24,853 nucleotides of DNA, from positions 1-24,853 of the forward strand of contig DATKCK010000018.1 of NCBI GenBank assembly GCA_035513215.1. Direction: 5' to 3'. The notes under the pieces were generated by a model. It was not told the origin of the DNA, did not search any database, and saw only the letters and a list, made by a program, of their open reading frames with translations. Position numbers and translations under genes: made by a program. The stretch is from DATCZB01 sp035513215. GTDB lineage: Bacteria; Pseudomonadota; Gammaproteobacteria; Steroidobacterales; Rariloculaceae. Of the stretch, positions 22,840-24,853 are shown in pieces (the stretch's first letter is position 1; every line of letters starts with the position of its first letter).

Positions 22840-24853
22840 CTACGCCGTTGCCGCCTCTGCCTCGGCTTCCAGCTCCGGCGGTCCGAAGTGATCGTGCTCG
22901 GCGTCGAGCTTGCCGACGCGGCAGAGCAGCCCGCGGAGCTGATAAGTGCCCATCTGGGGGTCGAACGGCGCGCGGTTGTTCGTCAGGACGTTCGCGTTCG
23001 ATTCCCAGATGCCGCGGTCGACACTGTTTCGCTCCGGGAACCACCAGCCGTGCTCGCAGTGGATCACGCGCGGCTCGATTTTGTCCGTGACCTTCGCCTT
23101 CTGCTTGATCCTGCCGCGGCGCGTCTCGATCCACATCCAGTCGCCGTCCTCGATGCCGAGCGGTTCGGCCGCGTCCGGATGGATCTCGGCGAGCGGGTCG
23201 GGGTGACCCTTGCGGCAGAGCGGGAGCTGCCTGTGCTCTGAGTTGAAGAAGGTCGGTATGCGTCCGCCGGTCGTCAGCACGAAGGGAAATTCCTTGGCGA
23301 CGTCGGGCGTCGATACCGGGCTCTCGGGCGGCTCCTCGTAGTAGGGCAAGGGCTCGTAGCCCATGGCCTCGAGGCGGGTCGAATAGAGCTCGAGCTTGCC
23401 CGTAGGCGTCTTGAAGCCGTCCGTCTCGTACTTGCGGTATTTCTGCGGCATGAGAATCCAGCCCTGCTTGGTCAGGCCGCGGAAGTCGACGGCCTGACCG
23501 CCGTTCTTGAGCATCCCGTCGAGCACTTCCTCGACCGACTCGGTGCAGACCGGCAGCTTCATGCGGCGCGCGAGCTCGACAAAGATTTCTTCATCGGACT
23601 TGCACTCGCCGATGCGCACGACCTGCTGGTTACTCATGACGACGTTGCCCGCAATCGTCGGCAGGGCGCAGATCTGGTTGAGCTCGGGCCACGACGCTGC
23701 CGGCAGTACGATGTCGGCGAGCTCCGCCGTCGGCGTCATGAAGAGATCGGCGCAGACCATGTAGTCGAGCTTCATCAGCGCCTTGTAGACGAGATTCGTG
23801 TTCGCGTAGGTCGTCAGCGTGTTGTTGCCGAAGACGAGAAAGGCCCTGACGCGATACGGCTCGCCGTAGAGCATGGCGTCGATCAGCGACGGGATATGGC
23901 AGGCCGGCAGGTCCGCGCCCTCGCCGCAGAGCATCTTGAATCTGTCGTAGCCGAGCCGCTTCTTCTCGACCTCAGGGTCGAGATTCTCGATCAGGCTCGG
24001 GAAGCGGCCGGCACCGTGCATGCCGAAGATCCAGCCGCCCGGCACGTCGATGTTGCCTGTCAGGGCCGGAATCATGGAGATGGCGCGGATGGTTTGAATC
24101 GTGTTCGGCGTATGCTCGATCGCGCAGCCCCACTCCATCATGGCCGGCTTGCACTCGGCGAAGACGCGGGCCGCGGCCCGGATCTTGTCGGCCGGCACCC
24201 AGGTGATCGGCTCCGCCCACTCGGGCGTCATCTCGTGCACGTGCTTCGCGAGCTCCTCGAAGCCGTGGCAGTAGTTATCGACGAAATGATGGTCGTAGAG
24301 ATCTTCCTCGATGATGACGTTGATCATCGCGAGCGCGAGCGCATCGTCGGTGCCTGGGCGAAGCTGGAGCCACAGCTCGGACTTCCTGGCGCAGACGGTC
24401 TCGCGCGGATCGATCGTGATGATGCGCGGATGAGTCAGCAGGGACTCGCGGACGTTGAATCGCGTCTCGCCGTCGGGACCAGAGTGGGGCGGATTATGTC
24501 CCCAATACATAATGAGTGCCGGCGGCGTGCCGCCCGTGAAATCGCAGACGGGAAGATCGCCCATCGTCTGGATGCAGGTGTTGACGCGCGGGTGGAAGCA
24601 TTGCGCGAAACCCGGCTCGCACCAGTTCGGCGTGCCGAGCGCGTTACCGAAGCGTGAGACCCAGCGGATATGGTGCCGGCCCGTGCCCGTGCCCATGGCG
24701 ATCGACTCGGGCCCCGTCTCGTCGCGGATCTTGAGCACTTTCTCGGCAATCTCGTCGAGCGCCTCGTCCCAGGAGATCCGCTCCCATTTCCCCGAGCCGC
24801 GCGGGCCGATGCGGCGCTGCGGGTATTTGAGGCGGTCCGGGTGGTAGACGAGC
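22840..24853 (-). CDS. Molybdopterin-dependent oxidoreductase, 5' end outside the window
   Basis: This is a DMSO-reductase-family enzyme using bis-molybdopterin-guanine-dinucleotide. The frame is open through the window edge, so the N-terminus (with the usual 4Fe-4S motif, if any) is missing; 670 residues are seen. The visible part starts 'HPDRLKYPQRRIG ... RISWDEAL', the typical early segment. The expected metal-ligand region reads NWCEPGFAQCFHPR, with the second Cys (codon 24600-24598) the likely Mo/W ligand. 'PPALIMYWGHNPPHSGPDG' and 'IITIDPRETVCARKSELWL' are domain II/III motifs. 'VLTTGGRIPTFFNSEHRQLP' starts the C-terminal dinucleotide-binding domain. No Tat signal can be judged. The next gene, 7 bases on, is the large flavoprotein, so a soluble NAD(P)H-linked complex is likely. 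The substrate is unknown. Confidence 0.92.
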   Translation of the reverse strand, partial: LVYHPDRLKYPQRRIGPRGSGKWERISWDEALDEIAEKVLKIRDETGPESIAMGTGTGRHHIRWVSRFGNALGTPNWCEPGFAQCFHPRVNTCIQTMGDLPVCDFTGGTPPALIMYWGHNPPHSGPDGETRFNVRESLLTHPRIITIDPRETVCARKSELWLQLRPGTDDALALAMINVIIEEDLYDHHFVDNYCHGFEELAKHVHEMTPEWAEPITWVPADKIRAAARVFAECKPAMMEWGCAIEHTPNTIQTIRAISMIPALTGNIDVPGGWIFGMHGAGRFPSLIENLDPEVEKKRLGYDRFKMLCGEGADLPACHIPSLIDAMLYGEPYRVRAFLVFGNNTLTTYANTNLVYKALMKLDYMVCADLFMTPTAELADIVLPAASWPELNQICALPTIAGNVVMSNQQVVRIGECKSDEEIFVELARRMKLPVCTESVEEVLDGMLKNGGQAVDFRGLTKQGWILMPQKYRKYETDGFKTPTGKLELYSTRLEAMGYEPLPYYEEPPESPVSTPDVAKEFPFVLTTGGRIPTFFNSEHRQLPLCRKGHPDPLAEIHPDAAEPLGIEDGDWMWIETRRGRIKQKAKVTDKIEPRVIHCEHGWWFPERNSVDRGIWESNANVLTNNRAPFDPQMGTYQLRGLLCRVGKLDAEHDHFGPPELEAEAEAATA

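Noticed and set aside
21150..23090. Very long plus-strand open frame (646 codons) opposite the flavoprotein gene
   Set aside because: It is antisense to a gene with clear cofactor motifs, its product is Arg/Ala/Asp-rich with no recognisable domain, and long antisense frames are expected in GC-rich DNA.

Overview
The window looks like chromosomal DNA of a high-GC Gram-negative bacterium. The support is a TonB-dependent outer-membrane receptor ending in Phe, many Sec signal peptides, GC-rich codon use, and an orphan ParA of a type I associate with Gammaproteobacteria. The assignment to Gammaproteobacteria is an inference, not proven. I saw no rRNA, tRNA, CRISPR array or transposase. No gene-free stretch exceeds 300 bases; the longest are 1-237 (nothing recognised except a TACAAT at 108-113), 4617-4852 (leader and promoter of the TonB receptor) and 18844-19142 (two large inverted repeats).

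Layout. 238-1336 (+): a small unknown protein and a secreted NTF2-like (DUF8021-type) protein, converging on a TonB-dependent receptor (1446-4616, -) that has a structured leader and a good promoter. 4853-6263 (-): a two-gene exported unit, a DUF6152 protein followed by an Ig-like/'PDLTGVY' protein, divergent from an exported metallo-beta-lactamase-fold hydrolase (6342-7277, +). 7281-8211 (-): an orphan ParA ATPase whose 3' end overlaps a DUF2934 gene. 8348-9754 (-): a POT-family peptide transporter. 9836-10696 (-): a two-domain cupin.

10880-14568 (+) is the most interesting block. It is a tight three-gene unit: an MgtC/DUF4956-like membrane protein, an exported CotH-like atypical kinase that keeps its catalytic residues, and an exported Shelph-type phosphatase fused to what looks like a catalytically dead kinase-like domain. 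I read it as a candidate periplasmic phosphorylation/dephosphorylation system.

14565-18843 is a co-oriented minus-strand train: mercaptopyruvate sulfurtransferase, MaoC hydratase, DUF1905/YdeI protein, DHFR-like reductase, a truncated glyoxalase, an exported unknown, a frameshifted cupin and a small exported protein. About 17.2-19.1 kb is visibly lower in GC than its surroundings. It carries broken genes and, at its upstream border, two imperfect inverted repeats beside GTTAGGC/GTTATGC sequences. It resembles acquired, possibly integron-cassette-derived DNA.

19143-24853 (-): a redox pair. A molybdopterin oxidoreductase, cut by the window edge, is followed 7 bases later by a 1229-residue FAD/Fe-S/NAD(P)H reductase. 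They probably form one electron-transfer complex with an unknown substrate.
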